Shown one piece after another: positions 42,023 through 50,825 of a stretch of DNA of 64,000 nt (its first letter is position 1; each line of letters starts with the position of its first letter). Under the pieces are notes generated by a model that worked only from the letters and a program-made list of their open reading frames with translations, had not been told where the DNA came from and did not search any database. The stretch is taken from assembly GCA_031417395.1 (NCBI GenBank), contig JANOVM010000030.1:62001-126000 (forward strand), written 5' to 3'. The DNA comes from JADKIH01 sp031417395. Its GTDB lineage: Bacteria > Bacteroidota > Bacteroidia > AKYH767-A > 2013-40CM-41-45. Both the position numbers and the translations under genes were made by a program.

Positions 42023-42880
42023 ATGCTTTGGAGAGGTAGAAAAGGAAGTTCAAATGTTGAAGACCGCAGAGGCTTGTCAACCGGCGGAGTTGTTGCGGGT
42101 GGAGGCCTCGCAGGAATTGTAATTTATTTGTTAATAGCTTTTTTGGGAGGAGATCCATCCCAGTTACAGCAATTGCCTCAGTTATCTCAATCAGAAGGCC
42201 GACAACTTTCACCTGAAGATCAGGCCGCTGAAGATACAATGGCTCAATTTGTTTCTGTTGTTCTTGCAGAAACGGAAAACGTCTGGGCAGACCTTCTTAG
42301 CCAAAAGGGCATTCAATATCAGAAACCTATTCTGGTTCTATTCCGTGATGAAGTTTCTTCCGCTTGTGGAAATGCCGGCGCTGCCTCCGGACCTTTTTAT
42401 TGTCCGGCCGATCAAAAACTCTATATCGATTTATCTTTCTATAAAGAATTAAAGGACCGCTTTCAAGCCTCCGGCGACTTTGCAATGGCATACGTAATTG
42501 CCCATGAAGTCGGTCACCATGTTCAGAATCTTTTAGGTCTTTCTGAACAAATGCAAAGACTACGTCAACAGCTAACAGAAAAAGAATATAACAAATATTC
42601 CGTCCGCCTCGAATTACAAGCCGATTATTACGCCGGTGTCTGGGCACATTTTGCCGATAAAAAAGAGAATATTGTTGAAGAAGGAGATATTGCTGAAGCT
42701 ATTAATGCAGCAAGCGCTGTAGGTGATGATAATATTCAAAAACAATCACAAGGGCATGTTGTCCCTGATGCATTTACCCATGGTACTTCTGAACAAAGAA
42801 AAGAATGGTTTGGACGTGGTTATAAATTCGGGGATTTAAAGAATGGGAATACTTTTGAGGATCCGATGCTATCGGATTAG
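42023..42880 (+). CDS. neutral zinc metallopeptidase (YpfJ-like)
   Basis: This is a 285-residue membrane-anchored putative zinc protease. Seen: an N-terminal WRGRKGSSNVEDRRG, a Gly-rich membrane helix (residues 20-41), SACGNAGAASGPFYCPADQKLYID with two cysteines, the zinc motif AHEVGH (160-165) followed by HVQNLLG, and LELQADYYAGVWAH, all hallmarks of the family. The C-terminal codons DPMLSD are formed by a 17-bp palindrome (42861-42877) that belongs to a repeat cluster crossing the stop. The substrate is unknown. Confidence 0.93.
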   Translation: MLWRGRKGSSNVEDRRGLSTGGVVAGGGLAGIVIYLLIAFLGGDPSQLQQLPQLSQSEGRQLSPEDQAAEDTMAQFVSVVLAETENVWADLLSQKGIQYQKPILVLFRDEVSSACGNAGAASGPFYCPADQKLYIDLSFYKELKDRFQASGDFAMAYVIAHEVGHHVQNLLGLSEQMQRLRQQLTEKEYNKYSVRLELQADYYAGVWAHFADKKENIVEEGDIAEAINAASAVGDDNIQKQSQGHVVPDAFTHGTSEQRKEWFGRGYKFGDLKNGNTFEDPMLSD

Positions 42881-42908
42881 CTAATTAACGATCCGCTAAC
42901 TAGCGGAT
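42861..42908. repeat. palindrome cluster at a gene end
   Basis: ATCCGATGCTATCGGAT (42861-42877, 7-bp arms) lies at the end of the metallopeptidase CDS, then TAGCTAATTAACG, then ATCCGCTAACTAGCGGAT (42891-42908, perfect apart from a small loop). Similar ATCCGC...GCGGAT hairpins occur in rnpB, and the TAGCTAATTAAC core recurs at 54418-54430. Confidence 0.6.
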
Positions 42909-42916
42909 AAATTCAC

Positions 42917-44209
42917 ATGACCCAATCAACTCCATTAGCAGAACGTATGCGGCCTCATGATCTGGATCATTATATTGGTCAGGAACATTTGATTGGACAA
43001 GGTGCGGTTCTCAGAAAATCAATTGAAAACAAAAAAATTCCTTCTCTTATTTTTTGGGGACCTCCGGGTGTTGGTAAAACAACATTGGCCGGAATTATTG
43101 CACATGATTTGAAAAGACCCTTTAACGTATTAAGCGCTATTAATTCAGGGGTAAAAGACATTCGGGAAATAATTGAAAAGTCACAACGTTATTCAGGTGA
43201 GTTAAAAGAAGTACAAGGAAGTCCTGTCCTGTTCATTGATGAAATACATCGCTTCAGTAAATCACAGCAAGATTCTCTTTTAAATGCAGTAGAGCGTGGT
43301 ATTGTTTCACTTATTGGTGCAACAACAGAAAATCCATCCTTTGAAGTAATCGCTCCCCTGCTATCCCGCTGCCAGGTTTATGTTCTTAAAGAACTTAGTA
43401 AACAGGAACTGATTAAAATTATCGATCAGGCAATAAATGAGGATGAAATTCTGAAAAAAATAAAAATAATTATAAAAGAAAATGAAGCCTTGCTTCGTCT
43501 TTCAGGCGGTGATGCAAGGAAACTGCTGAATCTTTTAGAACTTGTAGTTAACTCCCTTGAAACTGAAAAAGAAATTACTATTACCAATGCAATAGTTCAG
43601 GAAATAGCCCAGGAAAAAATTGCACTCTACGACAAAGGTGGAGAAATGCATTACGACATTATCAGCGCTTTTATTAAATCAATGCGAGGGTCTGATCCAA
43701 ATGCAGCAGTATACTACCTGGCCCGGATGATTCTTGGCGGCGAAGATCCGCTTTTTATTGCCCGAAGAATGGTCATATTCGCTTCTGAAGATATTGGAAA
43801 CGCTAACCCAACAGCGCTGGTAATTGCCAATACCTGTTTTGATGCCTGTAATAAAATTGGTTATCCTGAATGCAGAATCATTCTTTCACAAGCTGTTGTT
43901 TACCTGGCTTCTTCCGTAAAAAGTAATGCAAGCTACATGGCCATTGAAGACGCTATTGCCCTGATTAAAAAAACGGGAGACCTTCCCGTTCCTCTGAATA
44001 TTAGAAATGCCCCTACCCGACTTATGAAAGAACTTGGCTATGGTAAAAATTACGATTACGACCATGCCCATGAACAAAATTTTGCAGGCCAAGAATTCCT
44101 TCCCGATGAAATTAAAGGAACAAAAATTTATAACCCGGGGTTAAATGCCAGGGAAAATGAAATCAGAAATCATTTGCGGTCGTTATGGAAAGAAAAGTAC
44201 GGGTATTAA
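42917..44209 (+). CDS. rarA: replication-associated recombination protein A (AAA+ ATPase)
   Basis: RarA (MgsA) is a hexameric AAA+ ATPase that acts at stalled replication forks. Seen: an N-terminal PLAERMRPHDLDHYIGQEH, Walker A GPPGVGKT (residues 48-55), Walker B LFIDEIHRF (about 105-113), the sensor IGATTENPSFEV, RIIGGGDARKLLN-like SGGDARKLLNLLE, then the clamp-loader-like C-terminal part (DPNAAVYYLARMI, ARRMVIFASEDIGNANP, NAPTRLMKELGYG). The length, 430 residues, is normal. It lies 36 bp after the palindrome-flanked metallopeptidase gene. Confidence 0.97.
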   Translation: MTQSTPLAERMRPHDLDHYIGQEHLIGQGAVLRKSIENKKIPSLIFWGPPGVGKTTLAGIIAHDLKRPFNVLSAINSGVKDIREIIEKSQRYSGELKEVQGSPVLFIDEIHRFSKSQQDSLLNAVERGIVSLIGATTENPSFEVIAPLLSRCQVYVLKELSKQELIKIIDQAINEDEILKKIKIIIKENEALLRLSGGDARKLLNLLELVVNSLETEKEITITNAIVQEIAQEKIALYDKGGEMHYDIISAFIKSMRGSDPNAAVYYLARMILGGEDPLFIARRMVIFASEDIGNANPTALVIANTCFDACNKIGYPECRIILSQAVVYLASSVKSNASYMAIEDAIALIKKTGDLPVPLNIRNAPTRLMKELGYGKNYDYDHAHEQNFAGQEFLPDEIKGTKIYNPGLNARENEIRNHLRSLWKEKYGY

Positions 44210-44271
44210 TTTGAGAATTTGAAAATGTGAAGCATAGCAAAGGTCTGACTAATTGATTATATTTACACCCT

Positions 44272-45861
44272 ATGTTTCGTTGCTGTTTTGCATTGTGTTT
44301 ACTCATATTGGTTTCGGCTTGTAAAAAGGAGAATAAGCATCCTCAGTGGGATATAGAAGTATATGGACCCTTGTTGCATGCAACTTTAGGAATGAATGAA
44401 TTGGTGGGCAGTTCATCCATTGAAGCTGATTCTAATGGGGCTCAGATTCTCGATTTCGACACAATTTTTTCTGCTTTTAAAATTGATTCAATCTATCAGA
44501 TTAAAGACACTACTCTATTTACATTTATTACTTTCCCAAACTTTCCATCATCCATTTCACCGGGAACACCCTTTGTTTCGAATAATAATGACATTTCTTT
44601 GGGATTGGGAAGCATACAACTTAAAGAAGCAATTGTTTCCAGTGGAAAAATCAGACTGGAGATTAAAAATACTTTAAATTCGAAAGTAAATTTTATTTAT
44701 ACAATTCCTCGGGCCTATAAAAACGGAATTGCTTTTACAGTAAATGCAACGGTTGATTCTGCATCTGTTACTGATCCAAAATTTTTCACAGGCGAATATG
44801 ATTTTTCAGGGTACAGAATTGATCTTACAGGATTTGCCGGTAACCTTGTAAACTCATTAACCTATAATGTTAAAGCCACTTCGGATCCTAACGGAGTTGT
44901 TTTCAATGTTGCCGGACTCGATACAATGGTCAATCTTAAATCGACATTATTGAGCATTCGTCCTTCTTTTGTAAGAGGATATTTGGGACAAGTGAATACA
45001 ACAGCAAATACAACAGAGAACATTGGCGTCGGAGGATTAATTAAAAACGGAACCGTATTGATAGACAGTGTTCAGATGAATCTGGATATTATCAATTACA
45101 TTGGTGCCGATGCTCAGGCAATTGTTTCTTCCCTTCGATCTATTAATAACCTGACAGGAAACATTGTAAATCTTGCAGCACCTTCCTTCATCAATCATTA
45201 CCTGAACATAAACAGAGCCGGTATTAACTCTTCCCTGGTTGATTCTCTCCAGCCTACTTTTTACTCCATTCAACTGGATCAATCAAACAGCAATATTAAA
45301 AATATTATTGAAAACCTTCCGGATAAAATCGATTACGATCTTTCTTTGAATCTTAATCCACTGGGAAATAATTCAGGAAGTAATGATTTTGTTTTTAGTG
45401 AGAAGCTTCTCGATACCCGACTGCGAATTAAAATGCCATTACGATTTGCGCTTAATCAGCTGCTGTTGGCTGATACTGTTCCATTCTCTATAAATAATGC
45501 TACTGATTTTGATGCTGTAGGTCCCCTGACTTTAACTGTTCTTGCTGATAATGGCTTCCCTTTCGATATGAATATTCAATTATTTCTGCTCGATAACACT
45601 CAGTCAATCGTTGATTCTTTGTTTGTGCCCGATTTAATAGCTGCTGCACCGTACGATGCCTCTTATAGAGCTACCGGAATAAAGAGAACTGAAATTAAAA
45701 TTCCTGTCGATGCAATTCGAAAACAAAGGTTATTGTCCGTGGAAAGAGTTGGTGTGCGAATGAAGTTTAACACTCCCGATTATCCGCAAAAAATACAGTT
45801 TTACGCTAACTACAAACTCGACCTGAAAATGGTTGCAGATGGCATTTATTCTATACGCTAA
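44272..45861 (+). CDS. outer-membrane-type lipoprotein of unknown function
   Basis: This is a 529-residue lipoprotein with a lipobox LVSAC (acylated Cys17) followed by KKENKHP, a charged flanking sequence. The body is predicted all-beta, with frequent amphipathic strands (SLGLGSIQLKEAIV, GKIRLEIKNTLNSKVNFIYTIPRAYKNG, SLTYNVKATSDPNG) and a C-terminal part (VERVGVRMKFNTPDYPQKIQFYANYKLDLKM) that could be a barrel or sandwich. I recognise no named family. The stop is directly followed by the start of the next gene, so the two are coupled and probably work together. Confidence 0.7.
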   Translation: MFRCCFALCLLILVSACKKENKHPQWDIEVYGPLLHATLGMNELVGSSSIEADSNGAQILDFDTIFSAFKIDSIYQIKDTTLFTFITFPNFPSSISPGTPFVSNNNDISLGLGSIQLKEAIVSSGKIRLEIKNTLNSKVNFIYTIPRAYKNGIAFTVNATVDSASVTDPKFFTGEYDFSGYRIDLTGFAGNLVNSLTYNVKATSDPNGVVFNVAGLDTMVNLKSTLLSIRPSFVRGYLGQVNTTANTTENIGVGGLIKNGTVLIDSVQMNLDIINYIGADAQAIVSSLRSINNLTGNIVNLAAPSFINHYLNINRAGINSSLVDSLQPTFYSIQLDQSNSNIKNIIENLPDKIDYDLSLNLNPLGNNSGSNDFVFSEKLLDTRLRIKMPLRFALNQLLLADTVPFSINNATDFDAVGPLTLTVLADNGFPFDMNIQLFLLDNTQSIVDSLFVPDLIAAAPYDASYRATGIKRTEIKIPVDAIRKQRLLSVERVGVRMKFNTPDYPQKIQFYANYKLDLKMVADGIYSIR

Positions 45862-47115
45862 TTGGTGAAAAATATCTTTCTGATTATTTTTAGTTTTCTT
45901 TCATTGAGTTCAATTGCCGGAGATTGGGAATTTAACCGGGTACCTCCTTTCCGCCATTCCATTTCAATCTCTTCCAATTATTTTTTTGATTCCGATGCAA
46001 TAACGAATCGCTTTGCACTGGCATATTTCAGGAATGAATTTATTGATAACAATAAAAAAGATGAAGTTAGTAAAGGGCTATCAAAACTGAATCGTTTTGG
46101 TGCGGGATTTTCCAATGAAATAAAATATTCAAAGTATAACGATACAATTTTCGGACTTGCACATTCATTTTATTCCATTTCCCTTAACGATATTTATCAT
46201 CTGAACTGCAAATTCAGCAAGGATGCATTTGAACTATATTTCAGGGGCAATAAATCGTATGCAGGGAAAAATGCTTCGTTGGGTGATTTTGTTTTTAATC
46301 AGATCGTTTACAGACAGGTCAATTTTACTTTCGGCCATGAGTATAAATTCGATAAAGATAAATTCGGATACGAAGCCGGAATTGGATTTAATTTTGGAAG
46401 AAAGTTATATAGGATTGAATCACCTAAAGCTGAATTGTATACTGATATCAACGGAGAATACCTTGATCTAAATGCCGATATTGACATTCACCGCAGTGAT
46501 TCATCGAACGATGTACTATCTTCATTAAATGGCTTTGGTTTTTCCGGAAATTTTTCATTCTTCTGGAAGAATAAAAAAAATAATAAATTAACTGTTTCTG
46601 CTGATAATGTAGGATACATAAAATGGAATGACCAAAGTTCCTTTACTCATGCCGATACTTCTTTCAGGTTTGAAGGAGTTGATGTTTCTGATGTATTTCT
46701 GCTTTCCGATACAATTCACAAACCCATATCCCTTGACTCTTCTTTGGTTGAACCCTATCTCACTGACAAGTTGAAAAATAGTTTCTCCTATAAACTTCCG
46801 GCTCTTTTTAAACTTACTTATCGCTACATATTAAAGCCTGAAAAGCTCGATGTGGAAGGCGAAGTAGGTTACCTACTTTTTGCCGAAGCTACTCCAATAG
46901 AATCATTGTCATTAGGATATTCCTTTACAAATAATCAACGTATTGTAATAAAAGCGGGTTATGGAGGCTATACTGATTTCAGAATAGGCATATCCTGCAA
47001 TTTTTTGTTTTTGAAGCGCTGGATGCTTACCCTTCAAAGCGATCAACTTAGTGAAATGTTTAAATCGGATGGAAATGCTCAGGGAGCTTTCTTATCTTTA
47101 TCTGCTTATTTCTAA
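45862..47115 (+). CDS. secreted or outer-membrane beta-rich protein, partner of the preceding lipoprotein
   Basis: This is a protein of about 417 residues with a signal peptide (ending SSIAG) and many alternating amphipathic strands ending in an aromatic residue (AFLSLSAYF), consistent with an outer-membrane beta barrel. It may be related to the DUF5723 group, but I cannot confirm that. The frame opens with TTG at 45862, directly after the upstream TAA; the GTG at 45865 is an equally likely start. It is followed by kdsA, 3 bp later. It probably forms one operon with the lipoprotein and kdsA. Confidence 0.72.
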   Translation: MVKNIFLIIFSFLSLSSIAGDWEFNRVPPFRHSISISSNYFFDSDAITNRFALAYFRNEFIDNNKKDEVSKGLSKLNRFGAGFSNEIKYSKYNDTIFGLAHSFYSISLNDIYHLNCKFSKDAFELYFRGNKSYAGKNASLGDFVFNQIVYRQVNFTFGHEYKFDKDKFGYEAGIGFNFGRKLYRIESPKAELYTDINGEYLDLNADIDIHRSDSSNDVLSSLNGFGFSGNFSFFWKNKKNNKLTVSADNVGYIKWNDQSSFTHADTSFRFEGVDVSDVFLLSDTIHKPISLDSSLVEPYLTDKLKNSFSYKLPALFKLTYRYILKPEKLDVEGEVGYLLFAEATPIESLSLGYSFTNNQRIVIKAGYGGYTDFRIGISCNFLFLKRWMLTLQSDQLSEMFKSDGNAQGAFLSLSAYF

Positions 47116-47118
47116 ATC

Positions 47119-47931
47119 ATGCTTAAGAATATACCACTTATCAATCATTTAAATTCAGGGAACTTCTTTCTGATAGCTGGACCTTGTATTGTTGAGGATG
47201 AAATTACAACAACAGGAATTGCCACTCGTGTAAAAGAAATTACTGATAGATTAAAAATTCCTTTCATCTTTAAAGCCAGTTACAGAAAAGCTAACCGCAC
47301 CCGATCCGATTCTTTCACGGGAATCGGCGATGAAAATGCTTTAAATATTCTTAAGAATATCCGTGAAAAGATAAAAGTACCTGTGCTTACTGATATCCAC
47401 GAAAGCAAAGATGCCGCAGAAGCAGCTCGCTATGTTGATGTTTTACAGATTCCGGCATTCCTTTGCAGACAAACTGAATTACTGCTTGCTGCTGCTGCTA
47501 CAGGAAAGACCGTAAACATTAAAAAAGGCCAATTCCTCTCAGGAGAAGCAATGAAATTTGCTGTCGATAAAGTAAGAAATGCCGGCAATCAGAATGTAAT
47601 GCTTACTGAAAGAGGAAATTCTTTCGGTTATCAGGACCTTGTAGTAGATTATAGAAATATCTACGAAATGAAGAAAAATAATGTCCCGGTTATATTGGAT
47701 ATAACACATTCTTTACAACAGCCTAATCAATCAGAAGGCATTACAGGTGGCCGGCCTGAATTAATTTCCCTTATAGCAAAAGCCGGAATTGCAGTAGGTG
47801 TCGATGGAATATTCATTGAAACGCATCCGGATCCATCCAAAGCAAAATCGGATGGAGCGAATATGCTTAAGCTCGATTTACTGGAGGAGTTACTTTTACA
47901 ACTAGTAAAAATAAAAAAATCCTTACCCTAA
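47119..47931 (+). CDS. kdsA: 3-deoxy-8-phosphooctulonate synthase
   Basis: KdsA condenses arabinose 5-phosphate with phosphoenolpyruvate to give KDO-8-phosphate, the precursor of the inner core sugar of lipopolysaccharide. Seen: FFLIAGPCIVE, IFKASYRKANRTRSDSF, PVLTDIHE, the FLCRQTELL loop, NIKKGQFLS, MLTERGNSFGYQ, LDITHSLQQPN and GIFIETHPDPSKAKSDG. The length, 270 residues, is normal. It overlaps the next start by one base (TAATG). Confidence 0.97.
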   Translation: MLKNIPLINHLNSGNFFLIAGPCIVEDEITTTGIATRVKEITDRLKIPFIFKASYRKANRTRSDSFTGIGDENALNILKNIREKIKVPVLTDIHESKDAAEAARYVDVLQIPAFLCRQTELLLAAAATGKTVNIKKGQFLSGEAMKFAVDKVRNAGNQNVMLTERGNSFGYQDLVVDYRNIYEMKKNNVPVILDITHSLQQPNQSEGITGGRPELISLIAKAGIAVGVDGIFIETHPDPSKAKSDGANMLKLDLLEELLLQLVKIKKSLP

Positions 47932-49367
47932 TGCATACAAATAAATTTTTTATTCTTTTAGCTATTTTATCAATAAGCAATGTTGCAATTGCTCAGTATG
48001 ATTTTCAAAGAACATATGGTTTCAGCAGTATAAATGAAGGAAAATCAGTAAAAAATGGTGTTGATGGAGGATTTGTAATCTCAGGAACTACTTCAATTAA
48101 TAATACTGATATATATATTCTTAAAATAAATGATAATGGAACACTAAATTGGCAAAATACCCTGGGTGGTTCAGGTGTAGATCATGCAAATTGTATGACT
48201 ATTTCATATGATAGTTGTTATATACTAGCAGGCTATTCAAATAGTTTTAATGGTTCAAGTGATTACGATATTTATGTAACAAAAGTTGATCGAAATGGAC
48301 AACTTGTATGGCAAAAAACATTTGGTGGACCTGATTGGGATTTTGCAAAAGGCATTATACAAACTCAAGATAGCGGCTTTGTAATTGTAGGAAACACTTA
48401 TAATGGCAGCAGTGGAACTTCAGATGGGATTTTCTTAAAAATTGATTTTTGGGGAAATTTAGTATTTCAGAAAATTTTCAATACTGCCGGTGATGATTAT
48501 TTAAATGGAGTTTCCATCCTCGCTGATGGAAGTCACATTGCAACAGGAATAATGAAAGTTGGACATGGAGGTAGTAATGATATCATTATAGAAAAAATTG
48601 ATTTTAACGGTGATTCAGTTTTCGTTAAGCAATATGGTAGTGATTATGATGAAGATTCGTATGCTATATATTCACGAAATGGTAAATCACTAATTGTAGG
48701 TTCAAACAAAGATATTTCAGGTTTTAACAATCTTGCTTTTCAAATTAATGACAATGGTGATTCGCTTTCAACTATACTATTAAGCCATACTATGGATGAA
48801 ATTACGACGTCACTTGACACAATTGGTTTCAATTACCTTATCACTGGTTATACAAGTTCCTTCGGTGCAGGTAAAAAAGATTTATTTATTTCAAAGGTAG
48901 ATTCTACTGGAAACGATATTTTTGGAAAAACATTTGGGGGAACAGAAGATGAAATGGGAAATTCAGTCTCTCAAACACCCGATGGTGGAGCTATTTCTGT
49001 TGGATATTCTAAAACATTTAAGCCTGGAGTGCAGTCTGTGTATATAGTAAAAACCGATTCAAATTTAGTTGCAAATACAAATGTTATAATTGGTCTTGCT
49101 GAAATATCAAATAAACTAACAGCGTTTAGTGTTTTTTCAGATCCAATTACTCAACTGATTACACTATCATGTGATCCGACTTATAAAAACTTGGATAAAC
49201 TTACGGTAAATATCTTTGACCAAAATGGGAAAAACGCTACATTCAAAAAATATTATTCCGAAAATAAAATACAAATCAATTTAACAAACTACTCTTCAGG
49301 AATTTACTTGATTAATATTTCAGATCAAGAAGGGCTTTCATTCATGCTAAAAATTTTACTTTTTTAA
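47931..49367 (+). CDS. secreted repeat protein with possible T9SS-like C-terminus
   Basis: This is a 478-residue secreted protein with a signal peptide (1-22, ending AIAQ). Residues 25-370 are six or seven repeats of about 52 residues with the pattern TFGGxxxDxxxSxxxxxDGGFVIxGxT...DIYVTKVDxxGxLxWQKTFGG, as in beta-propeller-like or delta-60-type Bacteroidota repeats. The last 85 residues (LSCDPTYKNLDKLTVNIFDQNGKN, SSGIYLINISDQEGLSFMLKILLF) resemble a T9SS sorting domain without the usual YPNP motif. It overlaps kdsA but is markedly more AT-rich than its neighbours, suggesting a different history. Confidence 0.78.
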   Translation: MHTNKFFILLAILSISNVAIAQYDFQRTYGFSSINEGKSVKNGVDGGFVISGTTSINNTDIYILKINDNGTLNWQNTLGGSGVDHANCMTISYDSCYILAGYSNSFNGSSDYDIYVTKVDRNGQLVWQKTFGGPDWDFAKGIIQTQDSGFVIVGNTYNGSSGTSDGIFLKIDFWGNLVFQKIFNTAGDDYLNGVSILADGSHIATGIMKVGHGGSNDIIIEKIDFNGDSVFVKQYGSDYDEDSYAIYSRNGKSLIVGSNKDISGFNNLAFQINDNGDSLSTILLSHTMDEITTSLDTIGFNYLITGYTSSFGAGKKDLFISKVDSTGNDIFGKTFGGTEDEMGNSVSQTPDGGAISVGYSKTFKPGVQSVYIVKTDSNLVANTNVIIGLAEISNKLTAFSVFSDPITQLITLSCDPTYKNLDKLTVNIFDQNGKNATFKKYYSENKIQINLTNYSSGIYLINISDQEGLSFMLKILLF

Positions 49368-50786
49368 ATTTTCGTAAACAACGACTTTTACCTTTTCAAA
49401 ATCATATGATTGAGAAGTTTCATATCGTGAACCCAATTCAATTTTAATTAAATTGGAAGGGTCTTGCAGCAATTCGTGACAAAAAACTCCAATAATTTTT
49501 TCCTTGAATTTAAATTCATCTAATTCACTTGCAGAATTTATCTTAATTGGAAATATCTTCTCCTTCATTAATAGTGAGTCCCTTTTATTGTAATCGAAAA
49601 ATATATTCTTATCGTAGTAATAACTAAAAACTAAATCAGTATAAGATGCAGATAAAATTACAGCATCATCAATTCCCTTCAGCTCTTTTACTTTTTCAAT
49701 GGCATCCCTCCATCCTTCATCTTTCGAAGCATGCAGTTTAAGGGAAAACAAGGTAGAACCTATCAAAACAACAGAACTTAAAAGTAATATTTTATTATTT
49801 TTTACATAGGTAACCAACAAAAATGCAAATAAAATGTAAAATGGAACAGACGCAAATAAAAGGTACCTCATTAAGAATATTGGAATTAAACCGGAAATAA
49901 TATAAACAAATATTATTGGAAAAAAAGCAAAGGTCATTAATGACACCTCATCAAAAGAAATAAATTTTTGATTAGTTTTAAATAAATGTATTTTTTTATA
50001 AAAAGTGTATGCTAAAATTACAAAACATATAATCAATGTCAATTTATTACCTGCCATACCTATAAGTATCCCTTTAAAGTTTGAAAATGTTGGTTTATTT
50101 AGCCAAAAGGACCCTTCTTTAGGTGTATGCGATAAAGGAAATTGCATCCAAGGCATGAATAATATTGCAACAATTACCATTGATAATAATACTTCAAAAA
50201 AGAATCGCTTATTGCTCTTAAAGTATAACGCTGCAATCCCAACTTCTAATAATGGAATTAGTGCACTTATATAATGGCTATAAAGAAGAAATATATTTGA
50301 AAGGGTTAGGCCAAGGAGTAATAAAATATTTTTTCTCTTGCTAAGCTCGAAAAATAGTCCAATAGATAAAACAGTTAAAAATACAACTAAAGCATATGTT
50401 CTAGTTTCCTGGGCATAAAATAAATTCTCATTTGAAAATGAAAAAAATAGTGCAGAAACAAAACCAGTGACCAAATTAAAATTTCTTGATATTAACACAA
50501 ACATTGTGACTGCAGCTAATATACTAAGAACAGCAGACAAAGATCGAACAGCGAGTTCTGAAAATCCAAAAAGACCGGTCCAAAAATGAAGGGCCAAATA
50601 ATATAGTGGCGGATTATCTGATTGAGAAGAATTATGAATTATTGATTGTATTGATAATTGTGCTTGATTAACGCTATAAGCTTCATCAAGCCATAAGCTA
50701 TTTTTATCAATACCATAAAACTTAATAAAAATATTTAATAAAAAAATAATACTGAAAAATAGCTTAAATTTGATTGAATGAGTCAT
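49356..50786 (-). CDS. GT39-like membrane glycosyltransferase
   Basis: This is a 476-residue polytopic protein with about 11 hydrophobic helices and the acidic N-terminal loop motif KNSLWLDEAYSV (Asp34-Glu35) seen in ArnT/PMT/GT39-type transferases that use polyprenyl-phosphate sugars. The loop also contains DNPPLYYLALHFWTG (about 58-70). The last 110 residues are a periplasmic domain. The substrate and acceptor are unknown. It overlaps the convergent secreted-protein gene by 12 bp and is very AT-rich (two 60-base lines sampled at about 17% and 27% GC), unlike flanking genes. Confidence 0.85.
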   Translation of the reverse strand: MTHSIKFKLFFSIIFLLNIFIKFYGIDKNSLWLDEAYSVNQAQLSIQSIIHNSSQSDNPPLYYLALHFWTGLFGFSELAVRSLSAVLSILAAVTMFVLISRNFNLVTGFVSALFFSFSNENLFYAQETRTYALVVFLTVLSIGLFFELSKRKNILLLLGLTLSNIFLLYSHYISALIPLLEVGIAALYFKSNKRFFFEVLLSMVIVAILFMPWMQFPLSHTPKEGSFWLNKPTFSNFKGILIGMAGNKLTLIICFVILAYTFYKKIHLFKTNQKFISFDEVSLMTFAFFPIIFVYIISGLIPIFLMRYLLFASVPFYILFAFLLVTYVKNNKILLLSSVVLIGSTLFSLKLHASKDEGWRDAIEKVKELKGIDDAVILSASYTDLVFSYYYDKNIFFDYNKRDSLLMKEKIFPIKINSASELDEFKFKEKIIGVFCHELLQDPSNLIKIELGSRYETSQSYDFEKVKVVVYENLKK

Positions 50787-50825
50787 CCCTTAATATTATT
50801 TGCTTTGATAAAAAGCTAATTATCT

